From assembly GCA_905233535.1 (NCBI GenBank), contig CAJOEO010000006.1:6931-42428 (forward strand): a stretch of DNA of 35,498 bases, given 5' to 3'. Below the pieces are notes generated by a model. That model was not told the DNA's origin. It ran no database searches and was given only the letters and a program-made list of their open reading frames with translations. Positions 1 through 7,798 of the stretch are shown here, in pieces. This DNA comes from an uncultured Treponema sp. (lineage in GTDB: Bacteria > Spirochaetota > Spirochaetia > Treponematales > Treponemataceae). Within the stretch, counting starts at the first letter, position 1. The number at the start of each line of letters is the position of its first letter. The position numbers and the translations under genes are program-made.

Positions 1-194
1 ATCAAATGGCGGAACTTGGCAAGGTTGATGTTGGCGGTGGCGGCACAATCGCGTTCGAGTGTGCAAAATACGGTATGGAAGTTCTTGACGCGGGAGTTCC
101 CGTTCTTTCTATGCACGCGCCCTGGGAAATCACTTCGCGTATCGACATTGAGCAAGCATTCTTGGCATACAAGGCGTTTTTGACATTGAATTAA
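1..194 (+). CDS. M18 family aminopeptidase, C-terminal end (partial)
   Basis: The frame is already open at the left edge, so only the last 60-odd residues are present. They carry the stretch ELGKVDVGGGGTIA, followed by GMEVLDAGVP and VLSMHAPWEITS, which is typical of the C-terminal end of M18 zinc aminopeptidases (aminopeptidase I type). In that family the SMHAPWE segment supplies a metal-ligand histidine. The enzyme releases N-terminal amino acids from peptides in the cytoplasm and forms large oligomers; that is family knowledge and cannot be seen here. The gene ends with TAA and is followed within 5 nt by a strong hairpin shared with the convergent gene on the other strand. The start lies outside the window, so an internal ATG at position 6 should not be taken as the start. 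Confidence 0.85.
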   Translation, partial: QMAELGKVDVGGGGTIAFECAKYGMEVLDAGVPVLSMHAPWEITSRIDIEQAFLAYKAFLTLN

Positions 195-198
195 CAAT

Positions 199-230
199 AA
201 AAAACACCCGAGAAAATCGGGTGTTTTTTA
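199..230. terminator. Bidirectional intrinsic terminator, copy 1 of a duplicated 34-bp unit
   Basis: A6 tract, stem CACCCG/CGGGTG, loop of seven bases, then T6. The symmetry of A and T tracts lets it serve both the M18 gene (plus) and the NYN gene (minus). Positions 199-232 are identical, base for base, to 1025-1058 behind clpX. Confidence 0.85.
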
Positions 231-980
231 TTACTTAATTATTTTAAAATAATCGACATTTCCTTCTTTTTTTGTTTCTAAAATTCCATTTTCTTCTAAT
301 TTTTTAAATAATTGATTTTGACTTTTTACTTTTTTATTTTTATAAGAAAAAGTTTTTATAATATTTCTGATTTTTATACCAAAAGAATTACTTAAAATCC
401 ATGTATCTTTATCATAGGATTCAATAATTTCTTTTATACTTTGATATTCTTGTTCTGTGAAATCTAAATTTGCTAAAATTTTCTCAACTGTCGATATTTT
501 TACTTTATTCTCTATGCTTTCTGTAAAATTATCTTCAATAACAAGTATTTTATCTGAACTGCTAGTAAACAAGTCTTTATTTTTGAATTCTTCTTTTGTT
601 ACAAGCCAGACATTTTTTCCATATTTTCGCAACTTATCCATTATGACTGTAAAATCCGTATCGGAAGTAATAAAAACATACAAATCAATATTTGGTGATT
701 TTTGGTATAAACTTTCAAATGCTTCAACAGTAAGGATTAGGTCTGCACGATTTTTCAGATTTTTATCGGAAATATGAGGGGTTTCTCGAATTTCAAAATT
801 TAAATCTTTAAGCTGTTCTCTGAAGTTTGATATTGCATTTGTATCCCCGCACGCCAATTTTATAGCAAAGACCGATTCAGAATTTTCAATATTCAATGTG
901 ATTGATTCCAGCAATTTTTTCAGATTCAACTTTTTATCAATGTTTTCTAAGTCAAAGTAAATTGCAATCGCTGTTCTCAT
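231..980 (-). CDS. NYN (LabA/DUF88-like) domain protein, putative nuclease
   Basis: This is a 249-residue protein. The N-terminal half looks like a NYN/PIN-like fold: FDLENID with Asp10 and Asn13, NRADLILTVEA with Asp80, and FITSDTDF with Asp107 and Asp109. These acidic positions are the ones expected to bind metal in NYN nucleases. The last ~90 residues are lysine-rich and could form a small winged-helix-like domain, but I do not recognise it. Family members cut or bind RNA; the substrate here is unknown. The start is supported by GAGGTG five bases upstream. The gene is visibly richer in A+T than clpX or the genes further in, with long A and T runs and few of the GCG/CGA codons used by its neighbours. 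It has its own promoter (998-1026) and is enclosed by duplicated terminators, which suggests later acquisition. Confidence 0.7.
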   Translation of the reverse strand: MRTAIAIYFDLENIDKKLNLKKLLESITLNIENSESVFAIKLACGDTNAISNFREQLKDLNFEIRETPHISDKNLKNRADLILTVEAFESLYQKSPNIDLYVFITSDTDFTVIMDKLRKYGKNVWLVTKEEFKNKDLFTSSSDKILVIEDNFTESIENKVKISTVEKILANLDFTEQEYQSIKEIIESYDKDTWILSNSFGIKIRNIIKTFSYKNKKVKSQNQLFKKLEENGILETKKEGNVDYFKIIK

Positions 981-997
981 TTTTCACCTCGTCTAAA

Positions 998-1026
998 ATA
1001 ATAGAACTTTTCATATATTTATACAA
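998..1026 (-). promoter_or_regulatory. Sigma-70-type promoter for the NYN gene
   Basis: Reading the minus strand: TTGTAT (1026-1021), 17-nt spacer, TATTAT (1003-998), then a short leader with GAGGTG before the ATG at 980. The -35 hexamer abuts the U-tract of the clpX terminator. Confidence 0.6.
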
Positions 1027-1056
1027 AAAACACCCGAGAAAATCGGGTGTTTTTTA
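1025..1056 (-). terminator. Intrinsic terminator behind clpX, copy 2 of the duplicated unit
   Basis: Same A6, CACCCG, seven-base loop, CGGGTG, T6 structure as at 199-230. The clpX stop codon overlaps its proximal edge, just as the NYN stop codon overlaps copy 1. Confidence 0.85.
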
Positions 1057-1057
1057 T

Positions 1058-2311
1058 TTACGCCGTCTGCTTTTCAATTAAAAGCGTTTGTGCATCTGGA
1101 ATCTTCTTTGAATCAACGATTTCGCGCGTTATCGTAAGTCGTTTCTGACCTTTCACGCTCGGTGCTTCATACATCAAATCCATCAGCATTTTTTCTACGA
1201 TTGAACGAAGTCCGCGCGCGCCCGTTTTCTGCTTAATCGCAATGTCGGCGATTTCGTCAAGCGCGTCGTCCGTAAACTCAATGTCCAAATCGTCAAGCGC
1301 GAAACTCGCCTTGAACTGCTTTGTAATCGCGTTTTTCGGTTCGGTCAAAATCCGCTTTAAATCGTCTTTTGTCAACTCTTTGAGCGCGACATTTATCGGC
1401 ATTCGTCCAATCAACTCTGGAATAATTCCGAACTTTACCAAATCGTCGCTCGTACATTCGTTCAAAAGATTCATCTTCTGCTCTTCGTCCATTTCTCCGA
1501 CATTTGAGCCGAATCCCATAGAATGGGCTGATATACGTTGTTCTATTATTTTATCTAGTCCAACGAATGCACCACCCATAATAAACAATATATTAGTCGT
1601 ATCGATTTGGAGCATTTCCTGGTTCGGGTGCTTTCGACCGCCCTGTGGAGGAACAGACGCAAGCGTTCCTTCGATTATTTTCAAAAGTGCCTGCTGAACG
1701 CCCTCGCCAGAAACGTCGCGCGTAATGCTCGTGTTTTCGCTTTTGCGTGCGATTTTGTCGATTTCGTCGATAAAAATAATTCCGCGTTCCGCCGCCTGAA
1801 TGTTGCCGTCCGCCGCGTTGATGAGTTTCAAAAGGACGTTTTCAACGTCCTCGCCAACGTAGCCCGCCTCGGTGAGCGTTGTCGCGTCCGCAATCGCAAA
1901 CGGAACTTTGAGTTTTTCCGCTAACGTTCGAGCCAAAAGCGTTTTTCCACTTCCAGTCGGTCCAATCAAAAGCACGTTCGACTTTTCGATTTTCACTCCG
2001 TTTCCGTCCGCTTTTCCGCCAAGCGACATTCGTTTGTAGTGATTGTAAACCGCCACGGACAACGCTTTTTTCGCGTAATCTTGCCCGATAACGTATTGGT
2101 CGAGGTGTTCTTTAAAATCACGCGGAGTCGGAACGTCCGACATTTCAATCGACGGCGTGTCTTGATATTCTTGGTCGATAATTCCTTGACAAACTGCAAT
2201 GCAATTATTGCAAATAAAAATATTGCTTTGTGGCGAGGCGACAAGGTGTCGTTTTTCGTCCGCTTCTTTGCCGCAAAACGAACAGCGGCTAACAGAACTT
2301 CTAAATCCCAT
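1058..2311 (-). CDS. clpX: ATP-dependent Clp protease ATP-binding subunit ClpX
   Basis: This 417-residue AAA+ unfoldase recognises and unfolds substrates and threads them into ClpP. The N-terminal zinc-binding domain has Cys10, Cys13, Cys34 and Cys37. Walker A GPTGSGKT is at 117-124 and Walker [10 protein letters not shown] at 178-186. Length and start agree with the family, and a GGGGGAAAG ribosome site lies just before the ATG. It follows clpP by 11 nt on the same strand, the standard clpP-clpX pair, with tig further upstream. Transcription ends in the hairpin at 1025-1056. Confidence 0.97.
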   Translation of the reverse strand: MGFRSSVSRCSFCGKEADEKRHLVASPQSNIFICNNCIAVCQGIIDQEYQDTPSIEMSDVPTPRDFKEHLDQYVIGQDYAKKALSVAVYNHYKRMSLGGKADGNGVKIEKSNVLLIGPTGSGKTLLARTLAEKLKVPFAIADATTLTEAGYVGEDVENVLLKLINAADGNIQAAERGIIFIDEIDKIARKSENTSITRDVSGEGVQQALLKIIEGTLASVPPQGGRKHPNQEMLQIDTTNILFIMGGAFVGLDKIIEQRISAHSMGFGSNVGEMDEEQKMNLLNECTSDDLVKFGIIPELIGRMPINVALKELTKDDLKRILTEPKNAITKQFKASFALDDLDIEFTDDALDEIADIAIKQKTGARGLRSIVEKMLMDLMYEAPSVKGQKRLTITREIVDSKKIPDAQTLLIEKQTA

Positions 2312-2322
2312 ACTTTCCCCCG

Positions 2323-2937
2323 TTACGCTTCTTTTGTTTTGTCGCGTTTTGTCATAACGAAGTCAACGATTCCGTATTCTTTTGCGTCCTGCGCGCTGAG
2401 ATAAAAATCGCGTTCGATGTCGCGAGCAATCGTTTCTTCGCTTTTTCCCGTCTGTTCCGAAAGATATTTTACAGAAAGTTTTTTAAGTCGCACGATTTCT
2501 TTTGCTTGAAGTGCAATGTCGCTTTCTTGTCCTTGCACTCCCCCAAACGGTTGATGAATCATAACGCGCGAAGAGGGGAGGGCGTATCGTTTTCCTTTTG
2601 TTCCGCCTGCAAGCAAAATCGCTCCCATGCTCGCCGCTTGTCCCATACAAATCGTTTGAATGTCGCATTTGACGTATTGCATTGTGTCGTAAATGGCAAG
2701 CCCCGCCGTTACGCTTCCGCCTGGCGAGTTGATGTAGATGCTGATGTCTTTTTCGGGATTCTCAGATTCCAAAAAGAGAATTTGCGCTACAACCAAGTCC
2801 GCGTTCAAATCGTTGATTTCGCCGTCAATAAATACGATTCTGTCTTTTAGAAGACGGGAAAATATGTCGTAAGAACGCTCCCCGTTTCCGCTCCGCTCAA
2901 TGACGAACGGAATATTGTTGTTCTGCTGTTCGTTCAT
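2323..2937 (-). CDS. clpP: ATP-dependent Clp protease proteolytic subunit ClpP
   Basis: This 204-residue serine peptidase assembles into the tetradecameric degradation chamber fed by ClpX. The catalytic triad is visible: Ser103 in MGQAASMGA, His128 in MIHQPFGG and Asp177 in [10 protein letters not shown]. The [15 protein letters not shown] substrate-binding strand is intact at about 70-84. The start has AAGGAGA a few bases upstream. It lies between tig and clpX, and its ATG is only 29 nt after the terminator-like hairpin that follows tig. Confidence 0.97.
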   Translation of the reverse strand: MNEQQNNNIPFVIERSGNGERSYDIFSRLLKDRIVFIDGEINDLNADLVVAQILFLESENPEKDISIYINSPGGSVTAGLAIYDTMQYVKCDIQTICMGQAASMGAILLAGGTKGKRYALPSSRVMIHQPFGGVQGQESDIALQAKEIVRLKKLSVKYLSEQTGKSEETIARDIERDFYLSAQDAKEYGIVDFVMTKRDKTKEA

Positions 2938-2961
2938 GCAATCTCCTTGCGCTCGCCTAAG

Positions 2962-2985
2962 AAAAACGGAACGCTAAGCGTTCCG
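2962..2985 (-). terminator. Intrinsic terminator-like hairpin between tig and clpP
   Basis: Perfect 8-bp stem CGGAACGC/GCGTTCCG with a 3-nt loop (2967-2985), followed on the minus strand by TTTTTC. It lies inside the tig-clpP-clpX group. Confidence 0.75.
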
Positions 2986-3004
2986 AATTCAATTTCTTAA
3001 AAAT

Positions 3005-4363
3005 CTACTGATTTTTGAACAAATCGGCAAATTTTATATTTTCGCCTTGCGAAACCTTCACTTGAGAGAAGAGGTCGGCGTAAAGTTTCTGCTCCTTTGT
3101 GTCGTCAACCAAATATTCTCGCGCCTTTGGGTCTGCGTAGTGTTTTTTCACTTCGTCAAGCGAAATGTTGTTCTGCTCGGCGATTTCTTTGTACTTCGCT
3201 TCGATATCCTCTTCGCTTGCCGAAATGTTCTTTTCGCGCATCAACGTGTCCACAACGATTCGACTTTTCAAAAGTTTCTCTGCTTCTGAAGCCCACTGGT
3301 CGAGCATTGCCTGTTTGCTTTGTCCCGATGACGTTACCAAGCGTTCAAGTTCCGTTGCTGTTGTTTGGAATTGTCGCGCCATCATTTCCCAACGACCTTC
3401 AAGTTCCGCACGAAGCATCGAATACGGAATCTCAAACTCGTTCTTTTCCACAATTTGCGAAAGAAGAGAATTGACTTTGATTTCGTTAAGTTTTCTTGAA
3501 AGTGCGCGGTTGAGTTGTCGTTTGATGTCTTCTTTCAACTCGTCGAGCGTGTGGAACTTTTCGTTTACATCTTGCGCAAAATCGTCGTCCAATGCTGGAA
3601 TTTCTCGCACTTTGACTGCTTTAACTGTAACCGAGTAATTCTTGGTTTTTCCTGCCAAATTCGCGTCGGAATCATCTGCGGCGTATTCTTTTTTAATCGC
3701 CTTTGTTTCGTCTTTTTTCATTCCAACGAGTTCATCGTCGATTTTGTAAACGTCTTCAGCCGTTCCCACCGTGAAAACAAAGCCGTCGCGCCTTGTTCCT
3801 TTGATTTCCGCGCCTGAATCGTCTTTTTCGATGATGTCAATAGTTACGATGTCATCTTTTGCAACCGTTTCGTCTTTTTTGTCGATTACAACGGCGTTTC
3901 GCTCTTGCAATCCTTTTAGTTCTTCTTCGACTTCCGCATCGCCCACAGAAACCTGCGGCTCTTTGATTTCGATTCCGTCAAAATTCTTCACTTCGACATT
4001 CGGAAAAACGTCGTAAGTAACCGTGTAAACGAGGTCTTTCGTCAAATCGAGTTCAGGCATCTTTTCAAGACGGGGCTGTGCGTAAGGAAGTGGACGATTT
4101 TCTTTTTCCGTTTCTTCCCCAAAAATCTCATTTAAAGAACGGTCTATGATTTCCGCGATTGTTTCGGATTTTATCTGCTCGCCGTATTTGCTTTCTAGCA
4201 CTTTTTGAGGAACGTGTCCTTTGCGAAAGCCTTTGATTTGAGCATTCTTTACATACTGCGAAAGTGCCTCATTGTAACCGTCTGCAACGTCCTTTTTTGC
4301 GACTGTAACGGTTAATTTCACTGCTGATTTTTCGAGTTTCTCGATTTCTTTGGTGACTTTCAC
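3005..4363 (-). CDS. tig: Trigger factor, ribosome-associated chaperone
   Basis: This 452-residue chaperone and peptidyl-prolyl isomerase binds the ribosome exit tunnel. The N-terminal ribosome-binding domain carries the signature GFRKGHVPQKVL. The middle PPIase-like domain (about 155-240) and long helical C-terminal arms follow. I start it at GTG (4363-4361), because AAGGGGA lies 6-7 nt upstream and the product begins VKVTKEIEKLE as in the family. Extending the frame further upstream runs into a tRNA-Gly gene and is not credible. The start lies 32 nt after the hairpin that ends the tRNA cluster; clpP and clpX follow. Family members cooperate with ClpXP in many bacteria. Confidence 0.95.
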   Translation of the reverse strand: MKVTKEIEKLEKSAVKLTVTVAKKDVADGYNEALSQYVKNAQIKGFRKGHVPQKVLESKYGEQIKSETIAEIIDRSLNEIFGEETEKENRPLPYAQPRLEKMPELDLTKDLVYTVTYDVFPNVEVKNFDGIEIKEPQVSVGDAEVEEELKGLQERNAVVIDKKDETVAKDDIVTIDIIEKDDSGAEIKGTRRDGFVFTVGTAEDVYKIDDELVGMKKDETKAIKKEYAADDSDANLAGKTKNYSVTVKAVKVREIPALDDDFAQDVNEKFHTLDELKEDIKRQLNRALSRKLNEIKVNSLLSQIVEKNEFEIPYSMLRAELEGRWEMMARQFQTTATELERLVTSSGQSKQAMLDQWASEAEKLLKSRIVVDTLMREKNISASEEDIEAKYKEIAEQNNISLDEVKKHYADPKAREYLVDDTKEQKLYADLFSQVKVSQGENIKFADLFKNQ

Positions 4364-4387
4364 GATGAATCCCCTTGTAAAATGTAA

Positions 4388-4420
4388 TAAAAAAAGCGAT
4401 TCAGATGAAATCCAAATCGC
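4388..4420 (-). terminator. Intrinsic terminator at the end of the tRNA cluster
   Basis: Stem GCGATT/AATCGC (4396-4420) with further pairing GGAT/ATCT inside the loop, then seven U on the minus strand (4395-4389). It lies between the proximal tRNA-Gly and tig. Confidence 0.7.
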
Positions 4421-4429
4421 CTTAGAGAG

Positions 4430-4501
4430 AGCGGGAAATGGGAATTGAACCCACGACATCCACCTTGGCAAGGTGGCGCACTACCACTGTGCTATTCCCG
4501 C
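4430..4501 (-). tRNA. tRNA-Gly (GCC), copy 1
   Basis: Cloverleaf on the minus strand: acceptor GCGGGAA/TTCCCGC, anticodon loop TTGCCAA with anticodon GCC, T-loop TTCAATT, discriminator U73. CCA is not encoded. The gene is identical to the copy at 4550-4621. Confidence 0.95.
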
Positions 4502-4549
4502 AAAATAAAAAATTTGCATCTGTTATAAAATCAAATAAAAACGCAATAC

Positions 4550-4621
4550 AGCGGGAAATGGGAATTGAACCCACGACATCCACCTTGGCAAGGTGGCGCA
4601 CTACCACTGTGCTATTCCCGC
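4550..4621 (-). tRNA. tRNA-Gly (GCC), copy 2
   Basis: Identical over all 72 positions to the copy at 4430-4501, with unrelated flanks and a 48-nt AT-rich spacer between them. CCA is not encoded. Confidence 0.95.
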
Positions 4622-4628
4622 GTTTGTT

Positions 4629-4708
4629 TGCGAGAGAAGGGATTTGAACCCTTACGCCGAAGCACTGGAACCTAAATCCAGCGTGTATGCCAGTTTCACC
4701 ACTCTCGC
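4629..4708 (-). tRNA. tRNA-Leu (UAG)
   Basis: Class II tRNA on the minus strand: acceptor GCGAGAG/CTCTCGC, anticodon loop TTTAGGT giving UAG, long variable arm TGCTTCGGCGTA, T-loop TTCAAAT, discriminator A73. CCA is not encoded. Confidence 0.94.
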
Positions 4709-4734
4709 AATTTTCTTTGTTAAAAGTTTCTTTT

Positions 4735-4808
4735 TGCGTCCGACACGAATCGAACGTGCAACCTACGGATTCGAAGTCCGTTGCTCTATCCAATTGAGCT
4801 ACGAACGC
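4735..4808 (-). tRNA. tRNA-Arg (UCG)
   Basis: Minus strand: acceptor GCGTTCG/CGGACGC (one G-U pair), D-arm AGCTCAATTGGATAGAGC, anticodon loop CTTCGAA with anticodon TCG, T-loop TTCGATT, discriminator A73. CCA is not encoded. Confidence 0.93.
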
Positions 4809-4819
4809 AAATAAAAAGG

Positions 4820-4892
4820 GGTGCCTGGAGGGATTTGAACCCTCGACAACCAGATCCACAATCTGGCGCTCTACCCCTGAACTACAGGCACC
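4820..4892 (-). tRNA. tRNA-His (GUG)
   Basis: Minus strand: acceptor GTGCCTG/CAGGCAC, anticodon loop TTGTGGA with anticodon GTG. The extra G-1 (position 4892) faces C73 (position 4820), the histidine identity element. It is the first gene of the five-tRNA cluster, 15 nt from its promoter's -10 box. Confidence 0.95.
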
Positions 4893-4907
4893 GTAAACAT
4901 GAGGAAT

Positions 4908-4937
4908 AATATAGCAAAAATGTTACTTTTTCGTCAA
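4908..4937 (-). promoter_or_regulatory. Sigma-70-type promoter of the tRNA cluster
   Basis: Minus strand: TTGACG (4937-4932), 18-nt spacer, TATATT (4913-4908). It lies just upstream of tRNA-His and is the only good promoter for the tRNA cluster. Confidence 0.7.
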
Positions 4938-4981
4938 GTGTATTTTTTCTAAAAGTCATTTTTTATTCAATTTTAAGTTAG

Positions 4982-5009
4982 TCAAGTTTTTGTGGGCAAA
5001 TTCCGAAAA
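4982..5009 (+). promoter_or_regulatory. Candidate sigma-28 (FliA) promoter of the flgK operon
   Basis: TCAAGTTT (4982-4989), 12 nt, TCCGAAAA (5002-5009). The known FliA consensus TAAAGTTT-N11-GCCGATAA is matched 7/8 and 6/8 with one extra spacer base. The flaB promoter at 17778-17805 shows the same N12 spacing and CGAAAA end. Confidence 0.5.
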
Positions 5010-5043
5010 TCTAGGGAAGAATTATATCCTTGAGGATTTTTTG

Positions 5044-5877
5044 ATGGACGGCGAGATTGTTGATTTTTCATTTGATGATATGTTGGCTCAACTTGAACCG
5101 CCTGAAGACGTTTTTGAAAACTTAAATGAAAAACGCAACGATGAAAACGATGATTCTGGAGTTTCTTCGAAGAAACAAGAAAGTGAAGAAATTGAGGAGT
5201 CGGTTCAAAATGACGTTGATGTTTTAGAAGACAATTTGGACTTTTCGCAAATTGCTGGTGCGCTAGAAAATCCTGACGACATTTTTGGAAACGATGATTC
5301 TTCCTTAGAAGATGAGAAATTGGACGATTCCCAAGAGGTTGAAAAATCTAAAGATTTTGAAAATCCGAAAGATTTTCAAAATTCAGAAAATCTTTTGGAA
5401 GAATCGGATTCTAAAAAAGAAAAGTTGTCCGAAGATGAACTTCTTATAAAGAAAGAAAAAATCATCGCGGTAATGGAAAGCGAAAGCGATTTGCTCGACA
5501 AAATTCTTGAAGTACAGGGCATTCTTCATTCTTGTGTTCGTGAAAAAAATTGGGATTTGCTAAACGAACGACTAGAAGAATTGCAAAATCTTAGCGACGA
5601 ATTTTCTTCTTTGGAAGAAGAACGCGAAAGTCTTTGCGAGGAAATCGACATTCAGCGAGATTTTGACGTTTCGCCCGTGCTTGTTCGTGTGCGTGGAAAA
5701 TTGCAAAAGTCAAAAATCGAAAATCATGTGCTGAACGAGTACATTTCTACGACGCGGAAATTTTTGCAAGGTGTTTTTGATTCCGTTGTTCCGCAACGGC
5801 GAAATACGCTTTACTCTCGAACTGGAAAAATAATTCGTAATGAGCCGACTGCTGTTGCAGTGGACATTGAACTTTAA
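5044..5877 (+). CDS. FlgN-like flagellar chaperone with acidic N-terminal extension (putative)
   Basis: This is a 277-residue protein directly upstream of flgK, the position flgN often holds. The first ~130 residues are strongly acidic and low-complexity (D, E, S, N, K) and probably disordered. From about 135 on there is a helical, coiled-coil-like region of heptads (LLDKILEVQGILHSCV; LLNERLEELQNLSDEF; SLEEERESLCEEI), ending with NTLYSRTGKI. FlgN proteins are small helical export chaperones for FlgK and FlgL that often end in a similar tyrosine-glycine motif, so I infer that role; sequence alone does not prove it. I chose the ATG at 5044 because GAGGA lies 7 nt before it; an upstream in-frame ATG at 4990 overlaps the candidate promoter. 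Confidence 0.55.
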   Translation: MDGEIVDFSFDDMLAQLEPPEDVFENLNEKRNDENDDSGVSSKKQESEEIEESVQNDVDVLEDNLDFSQIAGALENPDDIFGNDDSSLEDEKLDDSQEVEKSKDFENPKDFQNSENLLEESDSKKEKLSEDELLIKKEKIIAVMESESDLLDKILEVQGILHSCVREKNWDLLNERLEELQNLSDEFSSLEEERESLCEEIDIQRDFDVSPVLVRVRGKLQKSKIENHVLNEYISTTRKFLQGVFDSVVPQRRNTLYSRTGKIIRNEPTAVAVDIEL

Positions 5878-5897
5878 TGTTTTAACTTTAATGTTTT
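5870..5897. repeat. 14-bp perfect tandem duplication between the FlgN-like gene and flgK
   Basis: AACTTTAATGTTTT occurs twice head to tail (5870-5883 and 5884-5897). The first unit contains the stop codon of the FlgN-like gene. It looks like a recent slippage event. Confidence 0.9.
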
Positions 5898-5921
5898 AAA
5901 AGGAAAAAAGCGGAGGAAAAT

Positions 5922-7756
5922 ATGGCGAATTCGTTTGCAGGAATTGAACTTGGAAAACGCGCGTTGATGGCGAACACTCAACACATTTCGACGGCAGGTC
6001 ATAATATTTCAAATGCGGACACCGAGGGGTATTCGCGGCAGCGCGTTCAAGTAAAAACGATGGATCCGCTTTATCGTGCGGATTTGTCGCGAGCAGAAAC
6101 GCCTGGTCAAGTTGGACAAGGCACGACGATTGAAAGCGTCAAACGTTTACGCGACGAACTTTTAGTTGGGAAACTCGCGAAAAATACTATACAATGATTG
6201 AAGATATTTACAACGAACCCGAAGAAATCAGCGTTCGTGGAAATATGGACAGATATTGGCAGTCCTGGCAAGAACTTTCGATGTATCCCGAAAGTCAGGC
6301 GGCACGCCAAGCGGTTGTAACTCGCGGAGAATCTCTTGCGGAGTCGATTCAGCAACGATTCAAAAGTATGTCTGGTGTTGGCACACTCATAAACGGCGAC
6401 ATTGAGGCGACTGTTCGGCAGGCGAACAGTTTGACTCGACAAATTGCTTCTATAAACGAGCAAATCGTAAAAAGCGAAGCGGTGGGCGATAATCCAAACG
6501 ACCTTTACGACAGACGCGACCTTTTGGTAGAAAATCTGTCAAAAATCGCAAATATTACGACGGACAATCGCGATAGCGACGAATTTATGGTTCATCTTGA
6601 CGGACATATTTTGGTGCAAGGCAAAGTTTCTCGCGATTTTGGGCTTGAATCTATAACGGACGGCACGGGTTACACTCGCGTAACTTGGGGCGACACTGGC
6701 GAAAAAGCGGAGATTTCTGGCGGTTCGCTTGGCGCACTTCTTGAACTTCGCGACGAGGACGTTCGTTCTGAACTCCAAAGTTTGAATACGATGGCGATGA
6801 ATTTTGCAGACCTCGTGAACGACGTTCACAAAAACGCGGTTGGCGCGAACAATGTTTCTGGAATCGATTTTTTTGTTCAGCAACCGTTTGTAACGAGCGT
6901 TGCGGGAAATTACGACCGCGATGGCGACGGCGTTGACGACCATTCATACATTTTCCGTTTTACAGGTTCGAATTCTCTAAATCCGCAGGAAAAATTGGGT
7001 TTGGAAGGCGAAATGACGATTTCTGCAAAAAGTGGCACGGTGAACGTTCCGTATCACGCAACGGATACAATCGAAGATGTGATTGCGCGAATCAACGATT
7101 CCGATGGAGAAGTGAAGGCGTATCTTGACAGAAACAGCCACCTCGTTTTGAAAGCGACGGCGAGTGCGGATTCTGAAAATCCTGATTTTGTTATTCGGCA
7201 CGTTGAAGATTCTGGAATGTTTTTGACTGGGTATTCTGGAGTTTTGGCTTCGAGTGGCGCGGACGGTGCTTACGATTTTGCGCGCGCGGACGCGGTTCAA
7301 TCTCTTCGCGATTCGGCGGAATTTTCTGTTGCGCCCGTTACAAATCCAGCGGCGTACATCGCTGTAAACGATGACATTCAAAAAGACGTTTTGAGCGTGG
7401 CGGCGGCGTATCCTGTTAGAGGAGGCGCAATGGTGGGCGACGGACGAGCGGCGGTTGAAATCGCTTCGATTCGTAACACTTACGTTATGATTGGAAAAGA
7501 CCGCACGTTTGACGACTATTTTGCGAATTCCGTTACGAACGTCGGTTTGAAAGGTGAGCAGGCGGAGCAGAATTATCTGAGTCAAAACGCGATTATGAAC
7601 GATTTGCGTTCTCTTCGTGATTCCATAAGTGGCGTAAACATCGACGAAGAACTTGCGGACATCATCAAATTTCAGCATGGCTACAACGCGGCGGCAAAAT
7701 TCGTGTCGGTGATGGATTCTCTTCTCGACACGGTTATAAACCGTCTAGGAGTTTAG
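5922..7756 (+). pseudogene. flgK: Flagellar hook-associated protein 1 FlgK, reading frame broken near residue 82
   Basis: FlgK joins hook and filament. The 5' part (5922-6197, 91 aa) has the normal FlgK N-terminus, ending RLRDELLVGKLAKNTIQ before a TGA. The 3' part (6194-7756, 520 aa from an ATG) resumes typical FlgK sequence at MIEDIYNEPEEISVRG and runs to the conserved C-terminus (FVSVMDSLLDTVINRLGV). In the second frame the bases before that ATG read WETREKYYT (6167-6193), the sequence expected after the LRDELL...GYW segment of treponemal FlgK. So about 13 codons are missing between 6161 and 6167, with loss of 3n+1 bases. The stop of part one and ATG of part two overlap as ATGA, so reinitiation could yield two chains, though no good ribosome site precedes the ATG. 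A good GGAGGAAAAT site precedes 5922. A real lesion or an assembly error are both possible. Confidence 0.85.
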
Positions 7757-7798
7757 TCGATTTGGCTAAAAATCTAAAAAACTTTTGAGGAAAAACGA

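Noticed and set aside
4364-4471. N-terminal extension of trigger factor by 36 residues to an upstream ATG
   Set aside because: The extension would run through the tRNA-Gly gene and the tRNA terminator. A GTG at 4363 with AAGGGGA upstream matches the family start.
4422-4859. Open frame of 145 codons across the tRNA cluster, with an internal repeated peptide
   Set aside because: It is an artefact of reading through tRNA genes; the peptide repeat reflects the two identical tRNA-Gly copies.
6977-7678. 233-codon minus-strand open frame within flgK
   Set aside because: Arg/Asn-rich composition typical of an antisense shadow of GCG/CGA-rich coding DNA. It has no ribosome site and no recognisable domain.
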